DNA of 64,000 nt. It comes from Lutraria lutraria. Its lineage: Eukaryota > Mollusca > Bivalvia > Venerida > Mactridae. Made by a program: the position numbers and the translations under genes. Within the stretch, counting starts at the first letter, position 1. The number at the start of each line of letters is the position of its first letter. Location of the stretch: assembly GCA_964023205.1 (NCBI GenBank), contig OZ026835.1:43683083-43747082 (forward strand). The letters are read 5' to 3'. This document shows positions 1 through 11,199 of the stretch, one piece after another. Under the pieces are notes generated by a model. The model had not been told where the DNA came from. It saw nothing but the letters and a program-made list of their open reading frames with translations, and made no database searches.

Positions 1-1104
1 ATTGTTTAGTTAAGTCAATTTGTCATTTAATCTTCACAGCTGATTTGAGACAGATTTATGTGGAGAAATTGGCAAATCGTTGTCGAAAACATGGTAGATG
101 TCTGTACTGAGTCGTGGAACTCTCTGGAATATTTAACTACCGACCGTTATGTAACTGATATAATAAAAATGTTGAGAATACCTGTGAATCGAAAAGCATG
201 CATATTGTGAAATATTTTAAAGGCCACTTCTCAACAACGGCCATTTCAAATTCCCCTTACATCGTCAAGCATAAAGAAATTTTGAATTATGCGTACTACA
301 CGTAGAGAACATCTGTAACTATATAGCTACTTAATGCTTAAGTCTGTGTAAATGTCATACAAAGTCAGACTATTTAAATTTGTACAACGGAATTTTTAAA
401 TTGTGGCATAAAATGATGACAATTAATGAAAATTGCAAGGTGGTTAAAATCTACTTGTATTTTAGACGATACGTTTTAAAAGTCAGATTTTCTACATATA
501 TAACTGCGCAAGTTTGAATATATTATTATCACTTGTATTACTTACATGTAGCGGTTAATCGACGCATTGGCTAGATATCACCAAGTGACTTGTTTACACT
601 CATACATGTACTAGCAACATTAATTTAGCTTAGAGCTGGTGTACCTACCAGCACGAACGGACAATGACTATTAAAAGCTTTAAGAATGATATTTTCTGTC
701 ACACTTGTCAAGCCTTATTTGATTTTGTGTCCTTGTCGCGAAGTGGCGAGAACAGTGGCAATGGTAACTCCTAATCGCAAAATTGTGATGTTTGGTTTTG
801 TGATTTTAACGCCTACTGTCTGGCACCAAATATATTTGTTTACTCAGATTACACGACGCCACCGACGGTGTGATTTTCAATACCTTGTACTCAAACCATC
901 TAGATACTTGGCTATGTATTAGTATTCTTCCAAGAGGTGTGTGTCGCTTACCATCTATAAATTTGAACGGCTCTCGAAATACTGAAAGATTCAAATGGCT
1001 TTGATTTCTATTATATTTGTAAACAGTGCTTTAGGCGAGGAATATATATTCAACGATACCAATTATTAATAAGAGTACACTTAGTAGTGTCTAACGATTA
1101 CAAG
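1..1104. other. AT-rich non-coding sequence
   Basis: No convincing coding region, RNA gene or repeat is visible. The short ORFs around 686-994 overlap on both strands and have no recognisable protein character. Confidence 0.5.
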
Positions 1105-1312
1105 ACCCAGGGCCCGAGGTTATAAAACTAGAGATCGGTCTCCAAGCTAAAATCTCATATTGTTAATTATGATCAGACAATAATGATGTTATTGGTACAA
1201 CAGCCTGCTAGCATAATTGATATGAATATGTTTCTTTTCAACCATAATACTTTGAGAATGGAATTGAGATCTGAGCTTGAGACCGAATTATAGTTCGGGG
1301 CCTAGTTTTAAG
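1105..1312. repeat. Imperfect inverted repeat (MITE-like)
   Basis: The left part (GGGCCCGAGGTTATAAAACT, then a GGTCTCCAAGCT block) is matched in inverted orientation near 1264-1310 by GAGCTTGAGACCGAATTATA and GGGGCCTAG. The arms are about 45 bp and diverged, with about 110 bp of AT-rich sequence between them. This fits an old foldback or MITE copy. No target duplication was identified. Confidence 0.4.
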
Positions 1313-1785
1313 TTAAAATAAGACTAGTCATGAATTGTGCTTTCACATTCAATGGTCTAAACACTTCCTTTTAATATGAAAAAGAGTAATTTTAATGACT
1401 GCATGATCGTATGTTCCTATATTAGTAAAGATTGGATATTATATTAATTGAAATGGCTATTATAATCATATCCGAAGGAAGCATTATATTTAACGTACAT
1501 TTCAGACAATTGATGTCTTGAGAACTGATATAAAAAAATACAAAAAGGTTACCGAATAGACTTCCTCAATTATATGAAAAAATCACTTAGTGTTCATTTA
1601 CAGCAGAATTGTCATAGAGTGGGTACTTCATGTTTCAGTATGTTTTATAAGAAGGTAAGTGGATTTAAAAAACAAAGTTATTTTGTGTTTTATTTTTACT
1701 AAAATTCTCTCATTACTTGGTAATTCCAATGAATATGATCATAGTTCATAACACGTGTATGGTAAAAACAAAATTGTTTTTTTTT
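1313..1785. other. Non-coding sequence
   Basis: AT-rich, with no ORF, repeat or RNA gene recognised. Confidence 0.5.
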
Positions 1786-2490
1786 TAGCTCACCTGATTC
1801 ATCAGGTGAGCTTTTAGTATCGTTGAATGTCCGTCGCACGTCCACAATTAGTTTGTTTACACTCTAGCATCCGCAGCTCTTAACGAATCTTGATTAAACT
1901 TGCTCACAATGTATATGGCCACAATGTCTCGGCTAAGTTCGATTGTGGGCAAAATCTGCCAATAACTTCTAGAGTTATGGGCCCTTGAATTACAAAATTT
2001 GCTATATTTAGCTTGTTTACACTATAGCGCCTTCATTTATTCACCAATCCTAATCACATTTTCAGTAAATGTGCATAACCAAAAGATCTTGGACAAGTTC
2101 GATTATGGGCAAAATCGGACCAGAACTTCAAGAGTTATGGGCCCTTGACTTAGAAAATTTACTATATTTGAGTTTGTTTACACTCTAGCGCCTTCATTTA
2201 TTCACCGATCCTAATCATATTTACAATGAATGTGTATGACCTTATGGTTATGGACAAGTTTAGTTGTGGGTGGAATCGGACCACAACTTCAAGAGTTATG
2301 GGCCCTTCCTTGGGTTAGAAAATTTGCTACGTTTTAGCTTGTTTAACAGTATTTTACCTTCATTGTTGGTTTTGATCTCAAAATCTACGTAAAAATGAGT
2401 TTTACGAGATGGAAACTATATTACCTGGTCATTAATTATTGGCCTTTGTTCTCAGGTGAGCGATAAAGGGCCATCTTGGCCCTCTTGTTT
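1786..2490 (+). repeat. Dispersed repeat family A, near full-length copy
   Basis: It begins with the hairpin GCTCACCTGATTCATCAGGT and ends with CAGGTGAGCGATAAAGGGCC followed by a short GGCC palindrome and TCTTGTTT. The core is a tandem series of about 115-160 bp monomers, each holding TTTACACTCTAGCGCCTTCA, a TTATTCACC block, GATCTTGGACAAGTTCGATT and AGAGTTATGGGCCCTTGA. There is no coding capacity. Other copies lie at 5833, 13891, 26411, 45460, 48863, 52570 and 54229. Confidence 0.85.
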
Positions 2491-2863
2491 ACATTATCGT
2501 TTATCACATCCAAAAGTTGCACAGCTGAAGAGATCGGTATTTACCCCGCGTAAAGCCTTCCCCAGTGTGGTTGAATTAATTTACAGATTAAAAATGTGAA
2601 GGTCGCATTTTCGTCATCATGAGTGTATGGATACACAAAGTGTAAAAAAATATTGAATAAACGACAATGTAAACAATATACATTTATTATGTAGCTATTT
2701 ATGTCATGAGCGAATCCAATAAAGCAGTATTTAAATCAATAAAACAACATGTGTTTTGAATATTGAATAGTTAACTGCAAGTTAGGAACTATTAGATCTA
2801 TAATGCGACAGTCTTCTTCACTATGACAAGTCACAAACGTTTAAACGGGCGTGCGACTTTGAC

Positions 2864-3240
2864 TCACGAGTCGCTTGACACAATTATTCTTAGTCGTTTT
2901 GGATTAGGTTGACCGTAGTTAATGAAGTTAATGTTAAATGTGCAGTTCTTCATCATACTGCCGGCGAACATGCCTTCAACGACACTTTGTGTTTTGTTGT
3001 GCAACACTGATTGTGAACTCATGTTTGGACGAACCTGCAGTTCTCCCGGCCTAGATGGAGAACGACCTTGTTCACGATGTAAATCAACCTGATTCATTGG
3101 ATCAATAGAGCTAGTGGAGGGTGGATACGTAATACTTATTGTGCTTGAATCTGAGCTTGAACGAATTTCTGAGATTTGATTTTTGTGAGTGTCGCATGTA
3201 TTTCATGTATATCTCGCTGTTCTTCGTGCCTTCCATTAAG
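2864..3240 (-). CDS. Possible exon or relic encoding a short serine/asparagine-rich tail
   Basis: A minus-strand reading frame gives a 77-residue peptide (2864-3097) ending KRLRIIVSSDS, after a segment with CTFNINF. I recall similar NCTFNIN...KRRRI...DSDS tails in uncharacterised bivalve proteins, but cannot name the family. A motif cluster with TTTCGCG and GGCGGCCATG lies upstream at about 3298-3355 and could be promoter-like. Start codon, upstream exons and function are unknown. It may equally be a transposon-derived fragment. Confidence 0.25.
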
Positions 3241-3454
3241 AAACTGTTTAAGAAGATTAACATGACTTGCTGTCTTCTTTAAAGTATTGGTATTTTCGTT
3301 TCGCGAAAAAATGACGCCACATTAATCGCCTGGAACCGTGACTCGGCGGCCATGTTTGTTTACTATGCAGACGTTTAGTAGTAAAAGTAGTCAGGTCAAG
3401 GTCGGAATGAATTCACGTGCGGTGGTCGCTCATGTAATTTCTTTCGATATTGGT

Positions 3455-3502
3455 AATGTAAGATAGGTTTTCAGCTCATATAAGAAAATCCTATCTTACA
3501 TT
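3455..3502. repeat. Short near-perfect hairpin
   Basis: AATGTAAGATAGG followed by TTTTC is matched in inverted orientation by GAAAATCCTATCTTACATT across a loop of about 13 nt. This gives a stem of about 16-17 bp. It lies just upstream of sequence shared with 26000-26070 (GTTTCGTCGGTAATAATTAT), so it probably belongs to a small dispersed element. Confidence 0.5.
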
Positions 3503-3586
3503 CATGAGTAAAAAGGGGAGAAAAAATGCTCGTTTCGTCGGTAATAATTATCCTGGGAAAGTATCAGCAATTGTTTATTTTTAGTT

Positions 3587-4464
3587 AACATGTCACAGGA
3601 TCAGTCTCCGTCCGTCGTCGTGCGGTGTGCGTTGTCAAACTTTATGTTGTGAACACACTAAGGGCCATACTTTTAACTCAATTTTAGCAAAACTGGGTCA
3701 GGACGTTAATATTGACAAAATCTCGTACGATATCGATATTGGGCCATTTTAGATGAAAAACTAGGTCACCAGGGCTAAATAAGGGAAAACCTTAACTTGT
3801 GAACACATTAGAAATCAATGTTTTGATTGGATATTCATGAAACTTTGTCAGGATTATTTCAATAATATGTAGGTCAATTATGACAATGGGTCATTTTCGG
3901 TCGAAAACTAGGTCACTAGGGCAAATTGCTTGAAAACCTTGTGAACACTCTAGGAGTCACTGTTTTGATTGGATCATCATGAAACCTTGTCAGAATGTTG
4001 GTCTTTATATTATCTTGCACAAGTTCGTACATGTGTCATCTTGGGTCAAAAATTAGGTCGCATGGTCAAATCTTATGAAAAAACATGTTAACTGTAGATT
4101 TCAGTTATAATTGGATCTTCACCTAACTTACTCAAATCGTTGTTTTAATGATATATCGGTCAAGTACAAATATGGGTCATCTGGGGTCAATAACTAGGTC
4201 ACCAGGTCAAATCTTAGGAAAACTTTGTTAACACTGTAGTTTTGATTGTATCTTTACCAAACCTTGTCAGAATTGTTTTCTTAATGATATGTAAGACAAA
4301 TTCGTACATAGGTCATCTGGGGTCTAAAACTAGGTCACGAGGTCAAATTTTAGGAAAACCTTGTCTAAGAATATCAACTTTTTTTTACTTCCAAAACTCT
4401 GAACTTATTATGATATAATTCATATAAAACACTTTGATTTAAGAAACTTTACATACACAATATT
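3587..4464 (+). repeat. Dispersed repeat family C copy
   Basis: Starts with TCACAGGATCAGTCTCCGTC and continues as tandem monomers of about 140-150 bp. Each contains GATTGGATCTTCACCAAACC, a TTGTCAGAATGTT block, an ATGGGTCATCTGGGGTCA block and AACTAGGTCACCAGGTCAAA. It runs directly into a family B copy at about 4465, so the two form a composite with only one head sequence (AGGGCCATGATGGCCCT). Other C copies are at 19217 and 46243, with a fragment at 44610. Confidence 0.8.
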
Positions 4465-5016
4465 TAGGGCCATGATGGCCCTATATCGCTCACCAGATAA
4501 AAAGACTTAGAGAAAATTATAAGTAGCCTTTGTAAAAATCAGTGACCCTGGGACAGGGCCAATTTTGCCCCTACGGCAATAATTTAAACAAACTTGGTAG
4601 ATGTCCACCAGACAATGCTACATACATAATATGTAAGCTCTAGGCCTTGAGGTTTCGGACAAGAAGATTTTCTTGTTTTCCTATATAAGCCTATATAAAT
4701 CATGTGAACCCCGGGGCATGGTGGGGCCAATTTTGACCCTAAGGCAATAATTTGAACTAACTTGATAGAGGTCCACTAGACAATGCTACACACCAAATAT
4801 GTAAGCTCTATGCCCTGTGGTTTTTTACAAGAAGATTTTTAAAGTTTTTCCTATTGGTTGCCATGGCATAGCTTCATGTAAAGTTTCGTTGGAATTGGCC
4901 AACTGGTTAAGAAGGAGTTGTTGTTTAAGCAATTGTTGACGCACGCACACACGGACGACGGACATCGTGATCACAATAGCTCACCATGAACACTTAGTGC
5001 TCTGGTGAGCTAAAAA
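4465..5016 (+). repeat. Dispersed repeat family B copy
   Basis: The head GGGCCATGATGGCCCTATAT and TCGCTCACCAG is followed by monomers with AACTTGGTAGATGTCCACCA, GACAATGCTACATA and GCTCTAGGCCTTGAGGTTTC. The tail ends in the hairpin AGCTCACCATGAACACTTAG/TGCTCTGGTGAGCTAAAA. Non-coding. Confidence 0.8.
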
Positions 5017-5049
5017 TACACTCAAGAAAAACATGCATGTATAATAAGA

Positions 5050-5126
5050 GGGCTGGTGACTGGAATTGAACTCGGACTTTATACAATACGACATCTTGAG
5101 CCAAGGCGCTCTACCTATTGCGCCAT
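5050..5126 (-). repeat. tRNA-like sequence (tRNA-derived SINE head or tRNA pseudogene)
   Basis: On the minus strand, GGCGCAATAGGTAGAGCGCC resembles the 5' half and D-arm of a tRNA (degenerate A box). GAGTTCAATTCCAGTC about 45 nt later matches the T-arm and B box (GGTTCRANNCC-like). Acceptor-stem pairing is poor, so a functional tRNA gene is unlikely. A tRNA-derived SINE is the best reading. A cloverleaf search (tRNAscan-SE) would decide. Confidence 0.4.
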
Positions 5127-5832
5127 TTCATTTATTATTGTGCTGGTTAAATTTATTTTATCAATATGTTTCAGTCAGATTTGTTCCGAATATCCACATC
5201 CCCTATTTGACTTAGTGGACTATTCTCAATAATTTTGTCACGGCTCAAAACTCATGGTCGAGCAATAGTAGTCATACAATTTTCTCGTGCGATGAACAAT
5301 GTTAAACCTTTTCTTACTATCGAAGACGACAGCTATGTTGAATTAGACTTTTGGGAATCATCAATACAATACTATGAACACACATTATTAATTGACTCAT
5401 GGTAAAACTTATTTCTCTCTGGTCTGAGTTACCAACTGTCATATCCTTACTTCTGATTGTTATTATCTGATGATTTCAACACATTTCTTATCATGGATGT
5501 GGCGAGTCTTCAGAAAAATAATCTATTCAAGTACTTCAGCGTTAGAGTACAAGTGTTGTTAAAGCAAGAAAGAATACCAGCTAGTTATTGTGCAAAATAC
5601 ACCAGTGGTTAATGAAGTGGAATGGATTCCTAATAATGAAGTTGAATGTCACGAGATACTGATGACTCATACATTTAGATTTAAATTTCGCCTTCAAAAC
5701 TGGTGCTCAGACGTTGAATAATTTTCAATTCGGGGAAAAGAAAAGCCATGTTTGTTTTGTTAAAGCATTAACAGTCTAGACAATTTAGTTATAAATTCCA
5801 CGTCTAAATCAATATCTTATTTCTCGTATAAT
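5127..5832. other. Non-coding sequence
   Basis: No recognisable gene or repeat. AT-rich throughout. Confidence 0.5.
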
Positions 5833-6361
5833 AAACAAGAGGGCAACATTGGCCCTTTATCGCTCACCTGAAAACAAAGGCCAATAATTAATGACCAGGT
5901 AATATAGTTTCCATCTCGTAAAACTCATTTTTACGTAGATTTTGATATCAAAACCAACAATGAAGGTATAATACTGTTAAACAAGCTAAAACGTAGCAAC
6001 TTTTCTAATCCAAGGGCCCATAACTCTTGAAGTTGTGGTCTGATTCCACCCATAATCGAACTTGCAAGATCTTTTGATTATACTCATGTACTGAAAATAT
6101 TATTAGGATTGGTGAATAAATGAAGGCGCTAGAGTGTAAACAAGCTAAATATAGCAAATTTTATAATTCAAGGGCCAATCACTCTAGAAGTTATTGTCCG
6201 ATTTTGCCCATATTCGAACTTAGCCGAGACATTATGGCCATATACATTGTGAGCAAGTTCAATCACGATTCGTGAAGGGCTGCGGTTGCTAGAGTGTAAA
6301 CAAATTAATTGTGGACGGACGCCGGACATTCAACGATCCTAAAAGTCAGGTGAGCTAAAAA
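5833..6361 (-). repeat. Dispersed repeat family A copy, inverted
   Basis: Reads as the reverse of the copy at 1786. It begins AAACAAGAGGGCAACATTGG, has GCTCACCTGAAAACAAAGGC and ends AACGATCCTAAAAGTCAGGT GAGCTAAAA. It carries fewer core monomers than the 1786 copy. Confidence 0.85.
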
Positions 6362-7324
6362 CTTGTTGTAACGTCAAAGGTTTCTTGCAGAAACGATAAA
6401 TATAAACAATAATGTGTTCGAACAGCTCATGATGCTTTAAACCGGAATTATGTATTTATCATGAGGAAAAGCCAGATTACCAAATTGGTTTCTATCTATA
6501 ATATCATCATAACATTATGATTATTGTGTTGGTGATTTTATCAGTTAAATTCCTGTCTTTGTGGTTATTTTATTGACAAAAATATTTAAAAAATTGCGTA
6601 TCTTGGAAAACACCAGCGATGCTGATAGAATAATTTACGATTTGAACGACACATTTAAGCCGCTGAAGAATACTAAGCCGAAGAATACTGGTAACTATAT
6701 CACAACATTATAGACTTCTAATGGCTAAAATACAACCTAAAATACAACCTGCTATTTGTATGAATCAATTGGAAAGTCTGTCAGAAAAAAACAGTCATAC
6801 TAGTTGAAAATTTGCCATTTGCCTTATGTTTACATATTTTGAATGTATAACACGAAAATTTCATGTTAGCTACATAATAAGAGCCGTTTTTTAGTAAAAA
6901 TGAGTATCATTGCAACAAACCATTTCGGATGTGTTTTATCGATTTATTTAAGAATATTACATTTAGTCATATTACTAAGTAAACATCATTCAGCATTTTT
7001 CATATTTTTACAAGATAGACAACATACATATATAGTAAGTGTTCAGTTTTAATATATTAATCTTGTCACTGGTCAATCAATGTTTTAATACCAAGCATTG
7101 ATGTTCATAACTCCTACAATGTTTGCATTACTGGAATGAAAACTTATGGACATTTAACAATTATTTTTAGCAACTGTTAACTGTAAGAAAGATTATTTTG
7201 TGTCATTTTATATCTCTCAAAAATGCAATACGGATAAATTATTTTCATCTCAATAACTAACTATGCATTATCCAAATGGAATAAGGTGTTTTATTGCTAT
7301 GAAACAACAGTACGAAAAATAAAT
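6362..7324. other. Non-coding sequence
   Basis: AT-rich, with no supported feature. Confidence 0.5.
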
Positions 7325-8895
7325 ACAATATATTTAAGCTCTAGGCCTTGAGGTTTTGGACAAAAAGATTGTTTTGTTATCCTATATAAATCATGTGAAC
7401 CCCATGACAGGGCTAATTTTCACCCTGGGGTCATACTTTGAACAGACTTAGTACAGGTTCGCTAAACAATGCTACATATCAAATATCTTACTCTATGACT
7501 TTCGGTATTTGGACAAGAATATTTTTTAAATTTTCCTACATATATTAGAGTAAACTCCTAAACCACAAGGCCTAGAGCTAAGATATTTGGTATGTAGCAT
7601 TGTCTAGTGGACCTCTACCAAGTTTGTTCAAATTATTGCCCTAGGGTCAAAATTGAACCCGCCCCGGGGGTCATTTGAATTATATAGACCTGTATAGGAA
7701 AATTTAAAAAAATCTCCGAAACCGCAAGGCATAGAGCTTAGATATTTTGTATGTGGCATTGTCTAGTGGACCTCTACCAAGTTTGTTCAAATTATGGCCC
7801 CGGGGTCAAAATTGGCCCCGCCCCTGAGGTTTATTCTATTTTATATAGGAAAATTTGAAAAATCTTCTCCTAAACCACAAGTCCAAGAGCTAAAATATTT
7901 GGTATGTAGCATTTTCTAGTGGACCTCTACCAAGTTTGTTCAAAGTATGGCCCCGGGGTCAAAATTGGCCTGTCCTGAGGTTTATTCTATTTTATACAGG
8001 AAAATTTGAAAAATCTTCTCCTAAACCAGAAGGCCTAGAGCTAAGATATTTGGTATGTAGCATTTTCTAGTGGACCTCTACCATGTTTGTTCAAATTATT
8101 GCACTAGGGTCAAAATTGGCCCCGCCCCGGGGGTCACTTGATTTATATAATATAGGCTTATATAGGAAAATTTAAAAAACCTCCGAAACCACAAGGCCTA
8201 GAGTTAAGATATTTTGTATGTAGTATTGTCTAGCAGACCTCTTCAAATGTGTACATATTATGAACCTGGGGTAAAAATTGGCCCTGACCTTAGGGTCACT
8301 TGAATTTACTTGGACTCGTGTAGAAATATTTCAACAATGTTCGTCTCTAAATGATCTTTTTTCCTGGTGAGCATTTAAGTCTATGTAAAATCAAGTGACA
8401 TCTGGGGCGGGGCCAATTTTTACCCTAGGACAATAATTTGAACAAACTTGGTAGAGGTCTACTAGACAATGCTACACACAAAATATCTGAGCTCTAGGCC
8501 CTGTTGTTTCAGATAAGACGATCTTAAAAGTTTTTGTTATCGGTTGCCATTGCAACCAGAGTTTTTAATCAAATAAATTTTCTTAAAAAACTTTAATAGG
8601 GCTTCATGCAAGGAACATCCATGTAAAGGTTCGTTGAAATTGGCCAACTGGTTAAGAACGAGATGTTGTTTAAAGCAATTGTTGATGCACACAGATAAGT
8701 ACGCACACACGGTCGACGAACATTACGCGATCACAATACCTCACCATGAGCACTTCGTCACTTGATTTCAACAACTACTTGACCATTGGGGTAGAGAACT
8801 TTTTACCATGACAAATATCTTCCCTTCATAAAATATCCATTAGTGTTACGATACTCAGGTGAGCGATACAGGGCCATCATAACCCTCTTGTTCTT
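7325..8895. repeat. Family B repeat cluster, mixed orientation
   Basis: At least six family B monomers (GTCTAGTGGACCTCTACCAA and GGCCTAGAGCTAAGATATTT) run in reverse orientation over about 7560-8360. A forward block over about 8370-8760 ends near CACAATACCTCACCATGAGC. A reversed head, GTGAGCGATACAGGGCCATC, closes the cluster at 8856-8895. It looks like a nested or head-to-head composite. Non-coding. Confidence 0.75.
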
Positions 8896-9128
8896 CTTGG
8901 GAAGAGCAGAACATTCATCACTGCTTTCTTCTGGTTTTGCGAAGATGATAACATGTGGTTTAGGAAGACAGCAGGGTCCTTCGTGAAGCTCTTCTTCGTA
9001 CTCATACTTTTTTCAGTGCTGCACCACTTCTACTGTTGTTGTCCTTATTGTTATAGTAGGCGCCCGACCACTAGTTCTAGAGATACACTGTATCCCGTCT
9101 TCACAATGTGGTCACTTATTGTTTCCCA

Positions 9129-10072
9129 CACAGGTAACTGTATCATAAATAGATTATAAAAATATGGGGAAAAAAATATTTATTAATATGTTAACAAGGT
9201 ATATTTCAACAAAAATTCTCTGGACGATCACTGAGGTGACTTTTGTTTTTCAATTTCATCAAGGATTCCGGTGAATTCATGCAAATGAATATACTTTTTA
9301 CGGCCGTATTTTAACAAAACATATTCCTGCATTGAAAGCTTTATTTATTTACACTATTTTACCTTCATAATATGTAATTCAACGTTTAAATTTCGATTTT
9401 ATCTAAATATCAACGTAAAAACTTCATTTTGTCGATGACTAGAGAAATCCCAGCGTATTTTGTAACGTTCGTTTTCATTGGCCGGGAACCAAATTCTTCT
9501 ACATACGTCATTTCACTTGGGAAAACCCCTTTGAAATCGGCCAATGAAAATCGTTGTCACAAACTGGATTGCACGCGCGTCATATGAACCAAAATGGAGT
9601 CTATCGGGGATAAAAATTAAAGCCGAAAATTTGTTTATTGCTTAAACATTCACATGTAACGAATTTACAAATTGTAATGGGGGTAAATGTGTTCCAACAG
9701 TTGTGTTTTCTAAGTTTAGCTGTTCATTATGTTTGTACACAACGGTTAAGACTAAATATCGTCTATTTTATGTAAATTTAGTGGATGTCAAAATCACCTC
9801 AGTGATCGTCCCGAAGCATTGATTTACATTTCGTGGCATAACTCGTGAACTAGGCGACGGATTTCTCTGGGATTTTGCATGAATGTTGTTTTAACAATAT
9901 GTTTTATGAATATAATCGATCACTGGAAATATCTTTAGCCCAAATTTTTTTTTGATGCTTTAAAAATCTTGGGATTTTTGTTGAAATATACCTTGTTAAC
10001 TAACATATTAATAAATATTTTTATTTTATTTTTTCATATTTTTATAATCTATTCATGATACAGTTACCTGTG
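9129..10072. mobile_element. Foldback/MITE transposon with 8-bp target duplication (hAT-like)
   Basis: The ends are CACAGGTAACTGTATCAT at 9129 and its inverse ATGATACAGTTACCTGTG ending at 10072. They form terminal inverted repeats of about 90 bp with a few indels. The same octamer, GTTTCCCA, flanks both sides (9121-9128 and 10073-10080), a clear target-site duplication. Inside is a second pair of inverted repeats, GGACGATCACTGAGGTGA (about 9221-9239 and 9797-9815), and another with CATTGGCC. No transposase ORF is present. An 8-bp duplication suggests the hAT superfamily, but the superfamily assignment is inference. Confidence 0.85.
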
Positions 10073-10080
10073 GTTTCCCA

Positions 10081-10542
10081 TACCTTTCTAATCTTGTCAA
10101 TGTTTATCTTTCCCGAGAAAGTCTTCTATAACTCAATAAGGAGCAAAATTGCAGGCTTATTCCAAAGAAAGCTAGTGCATGATGAGGTACCTTTGTTTTC
10201 CATTATTTCGATGTTGTTGTTGTTGTCCGAGACTTGAATTTTTGCACATGGGTGATCCTTGAATGTGTCCATTTTATTTAAGAAGTTTAGGGATTGGTCA
10301 CAATGGAACAAGGTCTTGATATTTTGATCCAAGTTGAGTTGAACCAAGTGGTTCTGTTGCCTAATAGGAGAAACAACTAAGATACATCAATGATCGTGAG
10401 TAAAACCAAACATTGGGTAAATAGGTATTTAAATGATTCTTCAACAGTTCAATGACCGCCCAGAATTTGAACCCAGAATAGTTTATTTTAGTCTCTAGAA
10501 GTCATCATCGAATTCATGGACGATGCGATGATACAGCTATTT
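10081..10542. other. Non-coding sequence
   Basis: Overlapping short ORFs on both strands near 10126-10347 look accidental. Nothing else was recognised. Confidence 0.4.
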
Positions 10543-11199
10543 AAACAAGAGGGCCATGATTGCCCTGTACCCCTGTACCACTCACCCGAGTATCATAACA
10601 CTAAGGGATAAATTAAGTCATTTTTCATGGTAAAAGGTTATCTACCTCAACTGTCAAGTAGTTGTTGAAATCAACTGACCGCCGGGAAAGGGCCAATGTT
10701 GACCCTGGGGTCAACGAACTTGGTAGAAGTCTACATGACAATGCTACATACAAAATATCTAAGCTCTAGGCCTTGTGGTTTTTGAGATTTTTTAAATTTT
10801 CCTATATAAGCCTATATAAATCAAGTGACCCCCGGGGCGGGGCCTATTTTGACCCTAAGGCAATAATTTGAACAAACTTAGTAGAGGTCCACTAGACAAT
10901 GCTACACACTAAATATTTAAGCTCTAGGTCCTCTTGTTTTGGAAAAGAAGATTTTCAAAAAAATCCTTCTGGTTGCTAACCAGAGTTTTGCCATAGCAAC
11001 CAGAGTTCTGCATAGAATGAATTCTTTGAACAACTTTTGCAGAGCTTCAAGCAAGGAACACACATGTGAAGTTTAGTTGATATTGACCAAGTGGTTTAGG
11101 AGATGTTGTTTAAAGACATTGTTGACGACGGACGGACGACGACGGACATAGCTCGATCCTAAAAACTCACCTTGGCACTCTGTGCCAGGTGAGCTAAAA
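10543..11199 (+). repeat. Dispersed repeat family B copy
   Basis: Complete from the head AACAAGAGGGCCATGATTGC to the tail hairpin CTCACCTTGGCACTCTGTGC/CAGGTGAGCTAAAA. The core has two monomers with GCTACATACAAAATATCTAA and GTAGAGGTCCACTAGACAAT. Non-coding. Confidence 0.85.

Noticed and set aside
5050..5126. Functional tRNA gene
   Set aside because: The A box is degenerate and the acceptor stem does not pair. A tRNA-derived SINE is more likely.
8953..9159. 68-codon ORF with a hydrophobic Cys-rich start
   Set aside because: It runs across the boundary of the foldback element at 9129 and has no supporting context.
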